Below, in pieces: positions 7,142-13,451 of a stretch of 13,451 nucleotides of DNA. Position numbers and translations under genes: made by a program. Every line of letters starts with the position of its first letter. The first letter of the stretch is position 1. Source of the DNA: DASUAO01 sp046484625 (GTDB taxonomy: Bacteria; Actinomycetota; Acidimicrobiia; IMCC26256; PALSA-555); contig JAWOIO010000151.1 in assembly GCA_046484625.1 (NCBI GenBank), forward strand, positions 1 through 13,451, given 5' to 3'. Below the pieces are notes generated by a model that saw only the letters and a program-made list of their open reading frames with translations, was not told where the DNA came from and made no database searches.

Positions 7142-7171
7142 GGGTCCCGTCGTCATAGGGACCTTGGTCTG
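7142..7171. promoter_or_regulatory. DosR-box-like inverted repeat in divergent spacer
   Basis: The 7069-7272 spacer between divergent genes holds GGGTCCC (7142-7148) and then GGGACCTTGGTCTG (7158-7171). The second matches the known DosR/DevR consensus GGGACTWWAGTCCC at 10 of 14 positions, including GGGAC and GTC. The first supplies a further inverted GGTCCC/GGGACC pair. It lies about 90 bp upstream of the cupredoxin start and 100 bp upstream of the receiver-like start. The remainder of the spacer shows no clear -10/-35 to me. Confidence 0.35.
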
Positions 7172-7272
7172 TGCCGGGCGACACATTTCGCAGGACCTTC
7201 GGCCCTACCGGGAGCGGCGGGAGGGTGGACGATCGGTGGGCACGCCCGTTCGCCGAACAGGTGAGGTTCGCC

Positions 7273-7719
7273 ATGCGCAACATCTTCCGGCGCACGCCGC
7301 CGAGCTCCCGCGGTTGGTCCGAGGACCGGACGCGGCCGCGCGTGCTCGTCGAGAACCCGGATGTGGGCGTGGGGTTCGCCGTCGAGCGGTTCCTGGAGGA
7401 CGAGGGGTGCGAGGTGGCCGTCTGTCAGGGTCCCGACGGCCTCCCGCGTCACCGGTGTCCGTTGGTGTTCGACGAGGACTGTGCGCTCGCCGCCGGGGCC
7501 GACGTCATCGTGCACGGACTCAACCCGGACCGTCCCGAGCACGCCGAGGTCCTCCGAGCCCTGCGTGCGAAGCATCCCCGCACTCCAGTCGTGGTCGAGG
7601 CTCCCAAGCCGAGCCTCGAACGACACGCCGGCCTTCTGGCGGACTGCGTCGTGGTGCCCTTCCCGGCGACCCGGGAATCGATCCGCGCCGCGGTGGACCG
7701 CGCATTGGCCGGCGAGTGA
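7273..7719 (+). CDS. small receiver-like Cys-rich protein of unknown function
   Basis: This is a 148-aa soluble protein that I do not recognise by name. Strand-helix alternation resembles a response-regulator receiver domain. RVLVENPD (23-30) would be the first strand, a helix follows at ~33-45, ADVIVHGL (76-83) and TPVVVEAP (104-111) are later strands, and VVVPFPATRESI (126-137) resembles the end of a receiver. The usual phospho-acceptor Asp and conserved Lys are not evident. Instead, four cysteines (46, 51, 62, 70) are clustered as C-x4-C-x10-C-x7-C, plus Cys125, which could bind metal or sense redox state. I chose ATG at 7273 because GTGAGG lies six bases upstream and the N-terminus before it (from 7171) is low complexity. 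No output domain is present. Divergence from the cupredoxin gene suggests a link in regulation, which is inference. Confidence 0.7.
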   Translation: MRNIFRRTPPSSRGWSEDRTRPRVLVENPDVGVGFAVERFLEDEGCEVAVCQGPDGLPRHRCPLVFDEDCALAAGADVIVHGLNPDRPEHAEVLRALRAKHPRTPVVVEAPKPSLERHAGLLADCVVVPFPATRESIRAAVDRALAGE

Positions 7720-7734
7720 GGCTGCCCGTACGCT
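7705..7734 (+). promoter_or_regulatory. promoter for the 106-aa protein/acyl-CoA dehydrogenase operon, probably leaderless
   Basis: TTGGCC (7705-7710) and TACGCT (7729-7734) are separated by 18 bases, and TACGCT is six bases from the GTG start at 7741. There is no Shine-Dalgarno between. The -35 lies within the end of the preceding gene (stop at 7719). The arrangement fits a sigma-70-type actinobacterial leaderless promoter. Confidence 0.5.
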
Positions 7735-7740
7735 GAGCGC

Positions 7741-8061
7741 GTGTTCGTCCAGGTCGACCTGTCGGCCACGCCGCCGGTCGTGACGCTCGAAGCGCCCGAA
7801 GACACCGCACGCTTCCATGTGCTCGTGTCCGGTGGGAGGGACGGGGCCCTCGTCTACGGCGCGCTCGTGGATGCCGCGGCCGGCCGGCTCGAGGGCGACG
7901 ACGCGTGGATCGCGGTCGACGCCGTGCGCCGCATGGCCGCCGGTCGGGTCGATGACGGCTGGGACGCGGACCTCGAGGCGATGCTCGAGTACGCGCGGGG
8001 CAAGGGTTGGCTCGACGAGGCGGGTCATGCGATCCGTGCGCACGTCGAGTGGCCGGAGTGA
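7741..8061 (+). CDS. hypothetical protein coupled to acyl-CoA dehydrogenase
   Basis: This is a 106-aa acidic soluble protein, not recognised. It starts with a strand-rich part (MFVQVDLSATPPVVTLEA) and a Gly-rich turn (VSGGRDGALVYG, ~29-40). It then becomes helical (~55-100, with IAVDAVRRMAAG and LEAMLEYARGKG). No membrane segment, signal peptide or Cys is present. Its TGA stop overlaps the GTG start of the next gene by four bases (GTGA), so it is translated as the first gene of a two-gene unit. A -10-like box lies six bases before its GTG start. Codon use, with third-position G/C, is like that of its neighbours, supporting real coding. A helper or regulator of the dehydrogenase is possible but not shown by the sequence. 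Confidence 0.75.
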   Translation: MFVQVDLSATPPVVTLEAPEDTARFHVLVSGGRDGALVYGALVDAAAGRLEGDDAWIAVDAVRRMAAGRVDDGWDADLEAMLEYARGKGWLDEAGHAIRAHVEWPE

Positions 8062-10235
8062 GCGGGGCACCCGAGCCGGGCCCGGACGCGCCGGACGACG
8101 ACGCGCCGGACGACGACGCGCCGGACGACGACGCCGCGCTCGAGGCGGCGTTCACGACCTTCTTCGCCAAGGAGTCGCCGACCGAGGTGGTGCGCGCCGC
8201 CGAGCCGCTCGGCTTCGACCCGTCGCTCTGGACGAGGCTTCGCGAGCTCGGCATCCCCGAGCTCGCCGTCGGAGTGGATCGTGCTCCACTCGACGCGCTC
8301 GCCATCATCGTGCGCTGCGCCGGGCGGGCGCTGGCACCGGTTCCGATCGTCGAGACGCTGGTGGCGAACCGGCTCCTCGACCGTCTCGACGCGTGCCTCG
8401 AGCCGCTCGCGCACGGGGAGGGGATCGCCACGCTGGCAGTGCGCCCGGCTCGTGACGGGATGTGGCCGCGGGTCCCGGCGGGGGCCGTCGCCTCGGCGGT
8501 CGTCGGGATGGACGGCGACGACCTGGTGCTCCTCCGCGCACCGGCCCCCGGGTCGGCGACCGCGAACCTCGGGGCCGCGCCGCTCGCGGATCGATCCGTC
8601 GCGGGAGATCGCACGGTGCTCGCCACGGGCTCGGAAGCGCACGACCTCCACGCCTTGGCCCTCGACGAGATGCGCATCCTGCTGGCTGCGGCGCTCGTCG
8701 GCCTCGGGCGGGGCGCGCTCGACCAGGCGGTCGCGTATGCCGTCGATCGTCACCAGTTCGGCGTCCCGATCGGCAGCTTCCAGGCGATCCAGCACCGGCT
8801 CGCCGACGTCGCGACGGAGCTCGACGGCGCGGCGCTGCTGGTCGAACGAGCCGCCGCGTCGGAGGGGACGGTCCGAGCGGTGCTCGCCCCGTTGAGCGCA
8901 TGGGTCGCCGGCCGGGCCGTTCGGGCCGTCGCCGGAACCAACCTGCACGTCCACGGGGGGTACGGCTTCATGCTCGAGGTCGACGCCCAGCTGTTCTTCC
9001 GGCGCGCGACCGCGTGGGCGCTCGTGCTCGGCGATCCGGCCGGCGAGGTGGATCGGATCGCCGCAGGGCTCGCGCGCGTCGGCTGGAACCTCGACGACCC
9101 GGATCCGTCGACGTTCCGTCGGGAGGTGCGGGCGTTCCTGGACGAGCACTGCCCGGCCGAGGTCGTCCGGAAGGCGCACGACACCGGGACCATGCACGAC
9201 TGGGGATTGCATGCCGCGCTCGCCCGGGTGGGATGGCTCGCGGCCGAGTGGCCCGTCGACCAAGGAGGCCAGGCGCGCGGACCGTGGGAGATGCAGGAGC
9301 TGCACGACGAGCTCGCACGCGTCGGCGCGCCGGTCGACGGGTGGGGCACGTCGAACCTCGTCGCGCACACGCTGGCGCTCGTGGGCACCGAGCAGCAGCG
9401 GGGCGAGATCGTGCCCGCGATCCTCGACGGTTCGGTGCTCTGCTGCCTGGGGTACAGCGAGCCCGACTCCGGCTCGGACGTGGCCGCGGCGTCGACCCGG
9501 GCCGAGCGCGACGGCGACGACTGGCTCATCAACGGTCAGAAGATGTTCACGACCCTCGCCCATGAGTCCGCGTACGTCTTCTTGCTGACCCGGACGAACC
9601 CCGACGCGCCGAAGCACCGGGGCCTGACGATGTTCCTCGTCCCGATGAACACACCCGGGATCGAGGTCACACCCATCCACACGCTCGGAGGCGAGCGGAC
9701 CAACGTCACGTATTACACCGACGTCCGGGTGCCGGACGCCTGTCGCGTGGGTGGCGTCGACGACGGCTGGAGCGTGATGGGGGTTGCGCTCGCGTTCGAG
9801 CGCAACCCCACGATGGTCGGGGAGCTCGACCGTCTCGTCCACCGGTTCGTGGAATGGGCGGTGACGGTGCCCGGCATGCTCGACCGGCCCGCGACGCGCG
9901 TCCGGCTGGTGCAGGCCGTCGCGGATCTCGAGGTGGCTCGGGCGCTGGCGCACCGGATGACGGCGGTCACGGCGTCCGGCACCCCGGGCTTCGTCGAGGG
10001 CTCGATGGCGAAGCTGTTCGCGTCGGAGGCGCTCGTGCGGGCCGCCGCCGATCTGCTCGACGCCAGCGCTCCCGAAGGGCTGCTCGCCCACGAGGCGCCG
10101 GGGGCGGTCGCCGACGGCTGGATCGAGCAGGCGCACCGCCACGCCCAGGTCACGACGATCTACGCGGGGACCAGCGAGATCCAACGCTCGATCATCGCCG
10201 AGCGCGGTCTCGGCCTGCCCCGCTCGGGTCGCTGA
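8058..10235 (+). CDS. fused double-domain acyl-CoA dehydrogenase (FadE34/FadE6-like architecture)
   Basis: This 725-aa protein holds two acyl-CoA dehydrogenase units. The N-terminal unit (~26-340) is reduced in its middle but keeps FAD-domain signatures: RHQFGVPIGSFQAIQHRLAD at 231-250 and HGGYGF at 299-304. The C-terminal unit (~350-720) has GYSEPDSGSD (465-474), WLINGQKMFTT (489-499), FERN (580-583) and IYAGTSEIQR (701-710). The Glu376 base of medium-chain dehydrogenase would be Ala703; Glu581 in the FER motif is a candidate replacement base. Such fusions in actinobacteria mimic the heteromeric FadE pairs that dehydrogenate bulky, often steroid side-chain, acyl-CoAs. I chose GTG at 8058: it overlaps the previous stop as GTGA, and the frame upstream to 8007 lies inside that gene. 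The first 25 residues are a disordered acidic tail with APDDD repeated three times. The electron acceptor is presumably ETF. Confidence 0.9.
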   Translation: MSGAPEPGPDAPDDDAPDDDAPDDDAALEAAFTTFFAKESPTEVVRAAEPLGFDPSLWTRLRELGIPELAVGVDRAPLDALAIIVRCAGRALAPVPIVETLVANRLLDRLDACLEPLAHGEGIATLAVRPARDGMWPRVPAGAVASAVVGMDGDDLVLLRAPAPGSATANLGAAPLADRSVAGDRTVLATGSEAHDLHALALDEMRILLAAALVGLGRGALDQAVAYAVDRHQFGVPIGSFQAIQHRLADVATELDGAALLVERAAASEGTVRAVLAPLSAWVAGRAVRAVAGTNLHVHGGYGFMLEVDAQLFFRRATAWALVLGDPAGEVDRIAAGLARVGWNLDDPDPSTFRREVRAFLDEHCPAEVVRKAHDTGTMHDWGLHAALARVGWLAAEWPVDQGGQARGPWEMQELHDELARVGAPVDGWGTSNLVAHTLALVGTEQQRGEIVPAILDGSVLCCLGYSEPDSGSDVAAASTRAERDGDDWLINGQKMFTTLAHESAYVFLLTRTNPDAPKHRGLTMFLVPMNTPGIEVTPIHTLGGERTNVTYYTDVRVPDACRVGGVDDGWSVMGVALAFERNPTMVGELDRLVHRFVEWAVTVPGMLDRPATRVRLVQAVADLEVARALAHRMTAVTASGTPGFVEGSMAKLFASEALVRAAADLLDASAPEGLLAHEAPGAVADGWIEQAHRHAQVTTIYAGTSEIQRSIIAERGLGLPRSGR
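8088..8132 (+). repeat. three perfect 15-bp tandem repeats in coding sequence
   Basis: GCGCCGGACGACGAC is repeated three times exactly and encodes APDDD x3 (residues 11-25) in the N-terminal tail of the acyl-CoA dehydrogenase. Being a multiple of three, copy-number change would keep frame. The identical codons suggest recent slippage. Confidence 0.95.
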
Positions 10236-10240
10236 CCTCC

Positions 10241-10297
10241 CACCGTTTTGGCGTCAGAAACTGTCGGATATCAGCAGCATCTGACGCCAAAAAGGTG
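10241..10297. repeat. 57-bp imperfect palindrome between convergent genes
   Basis: Left arm 10241-10258 (CACCGTTTTGGCGTCAGA) pairs with right arm 10280-10297 (TCTGACGCCAAAAAGGTG) at 17 of 18 positions. Inside, CTG (10261-10263) pairs with CAG (10275-10277) around GGATATC. It fills the gap between the acyl-CoA dehydrogenase stop (10235) and the convergent LLM gene stop (10315). On either strand the Ts come before the GC stem and the As after it, so no U-tract follows and it is not a textbook intrinsic terminator. It could still end transcription from both sides, or be a dispersed palindromic element. Confidence 0.9.
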
Positions 10298-10314
10298 ACG
10301 GGGGAGGGTGGGGG

Positions 10315-11262
10315 TCAGCGCTGCAGGTGCGGGGCGACGTCGCGGGCGAAGGCGTCCATCTGGTCGAGCAGCTCGTCGAGTGAGCGGTTCCGGAACCGCA
10401 CCTGGAGGTGGCTCACGCCCATCGCGCCGAACTCGTTGAGGCGCTCGGCGAGCATCGCGGGATCTCCGGAGAGGGTCTGGTCGCCGACATCCCACCCCGG
10501 GTCGCCGACGTAGAGGTACTCGGTGATCGTGCCGAGGTCGATGGGCTCGTCGCCGCGCGTGGCCTTGCGGTGCTCGAGCAGGAAGGCGATCTGGTCCGGC
10601 ATCTCGTCGCGCGGCGTGCCCTGCGGCAGCCACCCGTCGCCGCGCTCGGCCGCCCGGCGCAGCGCCGGCTTCGACGAGCCGCCGACCCAGATCGGGAGCG
10701 GCGACTGACGCGGCCGCGGCGCCATGCCGCCATCGGCGAGGTGGCCCCAGTACGGCGTGTCGATCTCGGGGTACTCGTGCGCGAGCGCCTCCCGCACGAC
10801 GTCGATCGCGGCGTCGGTGACCCGGCCCCGCTCGGCGAAGTCGAACCCGAGGAGGTCGAACTCACCTTCGAGGTGTCCGGCACCGACGCCGAGGATGACG
10901 CGCCCACCGGAGAGCTCGTCGAGGGTCATGAACGACTTCGCGGTGTGGAGGGGGTGGCGGTAGCTGAGCACGTAGACGTGCGACATGATCCGGACCCGCT
11001 CGGTGATCCCGGCGATCCACCCCAGGGTCGCGACCGTGTCGTACCAGGTCGTGTCCATGTGCGCGTCGAGGGGCTTCGTGACCGCGAGGTGATCGCAGAC
11101 GGCGACGTAGAAGAAGCCCGTCTCGTCGGCCTTGCGCACGATCGCCGCGAGCTCGTCGGCGCCCGCGTCGGCCTCCCACTCCTCGACGAACGTCTTCGAC
11201 TTGGCCTGCACCTGCAGCTGCATGCCGTAGACCAGGGTCCCGGCGGGGACGATCGAAGCCAT
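10315..11262 (-). CDS. LLM class F420-dependent oxidoreductase
   Basis: This is a 315-aa luciferase-like TIM-barrel protein of typical family size. Diagnostic stretches are GFFYVAVCDHLA (49-60), LDELSGGRVILGVGAGHLEGEF (near 114-135), FDFAERGRVTDAAIDVV (140-156) and LPIWVGGSSKPALRRAAERGDGW (near 189-211). This pattern is that of F420- rather than FMN-dependent members, which is known for actinobacterial homologues. It would use reduced or oxidised coenzyme F420 for hydride transfer in the cytoplasm; the substrate is unknown. The ATG start at 11262 shares its first base with the upstream esterase stop (TGATG), so the two are translationally coupled. The frame is open up to 11469, but that part lies inside the esterase gene and looks like shadow sequence (Arg/Gly/Pro-rich). 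Confidence 0.9.
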   Translation of the reverse strand: MASIVPAGTLVYGMQLQVQAKSKTFVEEWEADAGADELAAIVRKADETGFFYVAVCDHLAVTKPLDAHMDTTWYDTVATLGWIAGITERVRIMSHVYVLSYRHPLHTAKSFMTLDELSGGRVILGVGAGHLEGEFDLLGFDFAERGRVTDAAIDVVREALAHEYPEIDTPYWGHLADGGMAPRPRQSPLPIWVGGSSKPALRRAAERGDGWLPQGTPRDEMPDQIAFLLEHRKATRGDEPIDLGTITEYLYVGDPGWDVGDQTLSGDPAMLAERLNEFGAMGVSHLQVRFRNRSLDELLDQMDAFARDVAPHLQR

Positions 11263-12209
11263 CAGGCGATACCCAGCGCCGAACGCATCGCGGTGAACGC
11301 CACGTCCTGGGCCTGCTTCGCGCCGTCGAGCACGGTGTCCATGTTGAAGAAGCCGTGGAACATCCCCTCGGCGCGGTGCACCACGACCGGGACGCCCGCC
11401 TCCTCGAGGAGGCGGCCGTACATCTCGCCCTCGTCGCGCAGCGGGTCCATCTCGGCGGTCACCACGCACGCCGGCGGCAGGCCCTCGAGAGACTCCGCGA
11501 CATGGGGCGACAGGTAGGGATGGTCTCCCGCGTGGTCGGGCGGGCGGTACTGCGCCCGGTACCAGTCCATCTGCGCGGTCGTGAGGAAGTACCCGGTGGC
11601 GTTCTCCGACTTCGAGGCGTGGTCGTTGGCCGTGGCGGTGCTGTCGATCACCGGGTACACGAGGAGCTGGAAGGCCAGCGCGGGGCCGTCGAGGTCGCGG
11701 GCCATCTGCGCGACGACCGCGGCCAGGTTCCCACCCGCGCTGTCACCCGCGACGGCGAGGTGGGCCGCGTCGATGCCGAGCTCGTCGGCACGGGTTGCCA
11801 CCCAGGCCGTCGCCGCGTAGCAGTCGTCGGCGGCGGCCGGGAACACGTGCTCGGGAGCGAGGCGGTAGTCGACCGAGACGACGACGGCACCGATCGCGTT
11901 CGCGATCCGCCGACACGCACCGTCGTGCGAGTCGAGGTCGCAGATCACCCATCCGCCGCCGTGGAAGTACACGACGCCGGGGAGCGGGCCGGCCGGCGCC
12001 TCACGGGGCCGGAACACCCGCACGGGGATCTCTCCGGCGGGTCCGGGGATCGTCCGGTCCTCGACGCTCCCGACCTCCTCGACGTCGGGAAGGGCCGGCA
12101 TGGCCTTCATCTGGGCCCGGGCGGCGACAGGGTCGTCGAGCTCGTCGACCTTCGGGAAGACCTGGTCCATGATCTCGATGACGGTGGAAGCGACAGGATC
12201 GATCGGCAT
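11262..12209 (-). CDS. alpha/beta hydrolase, hormone-sensitive lipase family esterase
   Basis: This is a 315-aa cytoplasmic esterase (family IV/HSL). The oxyanion motif HGGGW is at 83-87, the nucleophile elbow GDSAGG at 155-160 (Ser157), the acid Asp255 in MDPLRDEG and His285 in HGF, giving a full triad. YRLAPEH (115-121) is also typical. The N-terminal ~45 residues form the usual cap. It would hydrolyse short-chain or bulky carboxylic esters or lactones. It is the first gene of an operon with the F420 oxidoreductase (TGATG overlap), so it may release the substrate that the latter or the divergent CoA ligase uses. The ATG at 12209 is eight bases from a TAGCGT box with no Shine-Dalgarno. The frame is open to 12560, but that part overlaps the divergent gene and its promoter. 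Confidence 0.92.
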   Translation of the reverse strand: MPIDPVASTVIEIMDQVFPKVDELDDPVAARAQMKAMPALPDVEEVGSVEDRTIPGPAGEIPVRVFRPREAPAGPLPGVVYFHGGGWVICDLDSHDGACRRIANAIGAVVVSVDYRLAPEHVFPAAADDCYAATAWVATRADELGIDAAHLAVAGDSAGGNLAAVVAQMARDLDGPALAFQLLVYPVIDSTATANDHASKSENATGYFLTTAQMDWYRAQYRPPDHAGDHPYLSPHVAESLEGLPPACVVTAEMDPLRDEGEMYGRLLEEAGVPVVVHRAEGMFHGFFNMDTVLDGAKQAQDVAFTAMRSALGIA

Positions 12210-12246
12210 GGGACGGCACGCTATCGCCCGGTAACCTCCCGGTGCC
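12210..12246. promoter_or_regulatory. compact divergent promoter region, probably leaderless both ways
   Basis: Only 37 bp separate the divergent start codons at 12209 (minus) and 12247 (plus). Minus strand: TAGCGT (12223-12218) is eight bases from ATG. Plus strand: TAACCT (12232-12237) is nine bases from GTG. Neither has a Shine-Dalgarno or a clear -35. CCCGGT occurs twice (12227-12232 and 12238-12243), exactly 11 bp apart, and GGTAACC sits between the starts, so one regulator could act on both genes. Confidence 0.45.
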
Positions 12247-13451
12247 GTGAGCCCCGATCCCACCGACGACCCCGCCGCGCCCCACGCCACGTCGCCGCAG
12301 ACGATCCCCGAGCTCGTGCGCCGGGCGGCTCGGGCCTGGCCCGATGCCGAGGCCCTCGTCGACGACGAGGGGGCCGTCCGGGTCACGTTCGCCGAGCTCG
12401 AGGCCCGCATGGTCGCCTCCACCCGGGCCGTGATCGCCTCTGGCCTGGAGCCCGGCGACCGGGCGGCGATCTGGGCGCCCAACGTCCACGAGTGGATCGT
12501 GGCCGCCCTCGGGGTCCTCGGCGCCGGCGGGGTGCTCGTCCCCATCAACACCCGCTTCAAGGGCGCCGAGGCTGCCTACGTGCTCGCCAAGTCGGGCGCT
12601 CGAATGCTGTTCACCGTCACCGGCTTCCTCGACACCGACTACGTCGCGCTCCTGCGCGCGGCCGACGCCGACCTGCCCGCGCTCGACCGGACCGTGGTCC
12701 TGCGGGGCGACGCCCCCGAGGGCACCGTCTCGCTCGCGGGGTACCTCGCGGCCGGCGACGACGTCGACGAGCCGACCGCCAACGCCCGGATCGACGCAGT
12801 CGCGCCCGACGACCTCTCCGACCTGATCTTCACCTCGGGCACGACCGGCCGGCCCAAGGGCGTCATGACCACGCACGGTCAGAGCGTGCGGGTCTACGAG
12901 GCCTGGACCGACGTCGTGGGCCTGCGCGCCGGCGACCGGTACCTCATCGTCAACCCGTTCTTCCACACCTTCGGGTACAAGGCGGGCTGGATGTCGTGCA
13001 TCCTGCGCGGCGCGACCATCGTGCCGTTCGCGGTGTTCGACGTGCCGAAGGTGCTCGCGGCGGTCGCGGCCGAGCGCATCTCGGTGCTCCCGGGTCCGCC
13101 GACGCTGCTCCAGAGCATCCTCGACGCCCCCGGGCGCGACACGTTCGACCTGTCGTCCCTGCGGCTCACGGTCACGGGTGCGGCCGCGGTCCCGGTCCGG
13201 CTGATCGAGCGACTGCGCGACGAGATGACCTTCGAGACGATCATCACCGGCTACGGGCTCACCGAGAGCACCGGCACGACGGCGATGTGTCGCCACGACG
13301 ACGATCCCGAGACGATCGCGCACTGGTCGGGCAAGGCGATCCCCGACACCGAGCTGGGGGTGGTCGACGACGACGGCGTCGAGGTGCCGGTGGGGGAGCC
13401 GGGCGAGGTCGTCACCCGCGGCTACCACGTGATGCAGGGGTACTACGACGA
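12247..13451 (+). CDS. AMP-binding acyl-CoA synthetase, FadD3-like (3' truncated by window)
   Basis: The first 401 residues of an ANL-family acyl-CoA ligase are present; the C-terminal hinge and lid domain lie beyond the window. The P-loop TSGTTGRPKG is at 196-205, the A5 motif GYGLTE at 335-340, and FFHTFGYKAGW (238-248) is the acyl-pocket region. The enzyme activates a carboxylate with ATP and CoA. DDLSDLIFTSGTTG and HTFGYKAGWM resemble, from memory, mycobacterial FadD3, which activates the bicyclic propionate left after steroid ring A/B removal; this is a resemblance by eye, not an alignment. The GTG start at 12247 begins just before the conserved fold, with a -10-like TAACCT nine bases upstream. 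It diverges from the esterase/F420-enzyme operon across 37 bp, suggesting a shared pathway. Confidence 0.9.
   Translation, partial: MSPDPTDDPAAPHATSPQTIPELVRRAARAWPDAEALVDDEGAVRVTFAELEARMVASTRAVIASGLEPGDRAAIWAPNVHEWIVAALGVLGAGGVLVPINTRFKGAEAAYVLAKSGARMLFTVTGFLDTDYVALLRAADADLPALDRTVVLRGDAPEGTVSLAGYLAAGDDVDEPTANARIDAVAPDDLSDLIFTSGTTGRPKGVMTTHGQSVRVYEAWTDVVGLRAGDRYLIVNPFFHTFGYKAGWMSCILRGATIVPFAVFDVPKVLAAVAAERISVLPGPPTLLQSILDAPGRDTFDLSSLRLTVTGAAAVPVRLIERLRDEMTFETIITGYGLTESTGTTAMCRHDDDPETIAHWSGKAIPDTELGVVDDDGVEVPVGEPGEVVTRGYHVMQGYYD

Noticed and set aside
7171..7272. Longer N-terminus for the receiver-like protein
   Set aside because: It has a GTG without a ribosome site and low-complexity residues, and would overlap the DosR-like box; ATG 7273 has GTGAGG at good distance.
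8025..10184. 719-codon open frame on the minus strand across the acyl-CoA dehydrogenase gene
   Set aside because: It is a GC-rich antisense shadow: its translation is Arg/Gly/Pro/His-rich with no fold, while the plus strand encodes clear dehydrogenase motifs along the whole length.
10241..10297. Ordinary rho-independent terminator
   Set aside because: No U-tract follows the stem on either strand; the T and A runs are inside the pairing, so it is listed as a palindromic repeat with terminator function only possible.
11263..11469. Longer N-terminus for the LLM oxidoreductase
   Set aside because: This part lies wholly inside the esterase coding region, is Arg/Gly-rich, and the TGATG junction fixes the start at 11262.
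12001..13428. 475-codon minus-strand open frame under the acyl-CoA synthetase
   Set aside because: It is antisense to a well-supported AMP-binding protein, has no recognisable motifs, and runs through the divergent promoter into the esterase gene in another frame.

Overview
The window is GC-rich (roughly 70% by eye), densely packed bacterial DNA. It uses many GTG starts, F420-type enzymes, double-domain FadE-like acyl-CoA dehydrogenases and TANNNT -10 boxes 6-9 nt from start codons (a leaderless pattern). Together these point to an actinobacterium, perhaps an uncultured member of Acidimicrobiia; that placement is inference. I see no rRNA, tRNA, insertion sequence, phage gene, integrase or CRISPR array.

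Layout. Positions 1-4123 (+) hold the end of a branched-chain amino acid/amide-type (HAAT family) ABC importer: the C-terminus of the solute-binding protein, a single-chain LivH-LivM permease and a single-chain LivG-LivF ATPase. A nested hairpin at 4132-4170 separates it from a convergent two-gene operon (-): a crotonase-fold protein lacking both classical hydratase glutamates, then an SDR dehydrogenase, overlapping by ATGA. Upstream of that operon lie a -10 box, an array of seven 13-bp tandem repeats (5794-5884) and a hairpin terminator belonging to the next gene. That gene (5968-7068, -) is a membrane-anchored two-domain cupredoxin enzyme carrying every copper ligand of a NirK/AniA-type nitrite reductase. 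It diverges from a small Cys-rich receiver-like protein (7273-7719, +), and the spacer between them holds a DosR-box-like sequence.

Next come an unrecognised 106-aa protein coupled by GTGA overlap to a 725-aa fused double acyl-CoA dehydrogenase (8058-10235, +), and a striking 57-bp imperfect palindrome at the convergent junction (10241-10297). These are followed by an esterase and F420-dependent LLM oxidoreductase operon (-) with a TGATG junction. Finally, a divergent acyl-CoA synthetase (12247 to the end, +) resembles FadD3 and runs off the window.

Taken together, the importer, CoA ligase, acyl-CoA dehydrogenase, crotonase, SDR, esterase and F420 enzyme look like uptake and beta-oxidation-style catabolism of a carboxylated, possibly steroid- or terpenoid-like, substrate. 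The cupredoxin and receiver-like pair seems to be an unrelated respiratory or low-oxygen module in the middle. No wholly new system is evident. The best leads are the repeat array upstream of the crotonase operon, the 10241-10297 palindrome, the cupredoxin/receiver pair with its DosR-like box, the catalytically altered crotonase, and the recurring leaderless promoter pattern.
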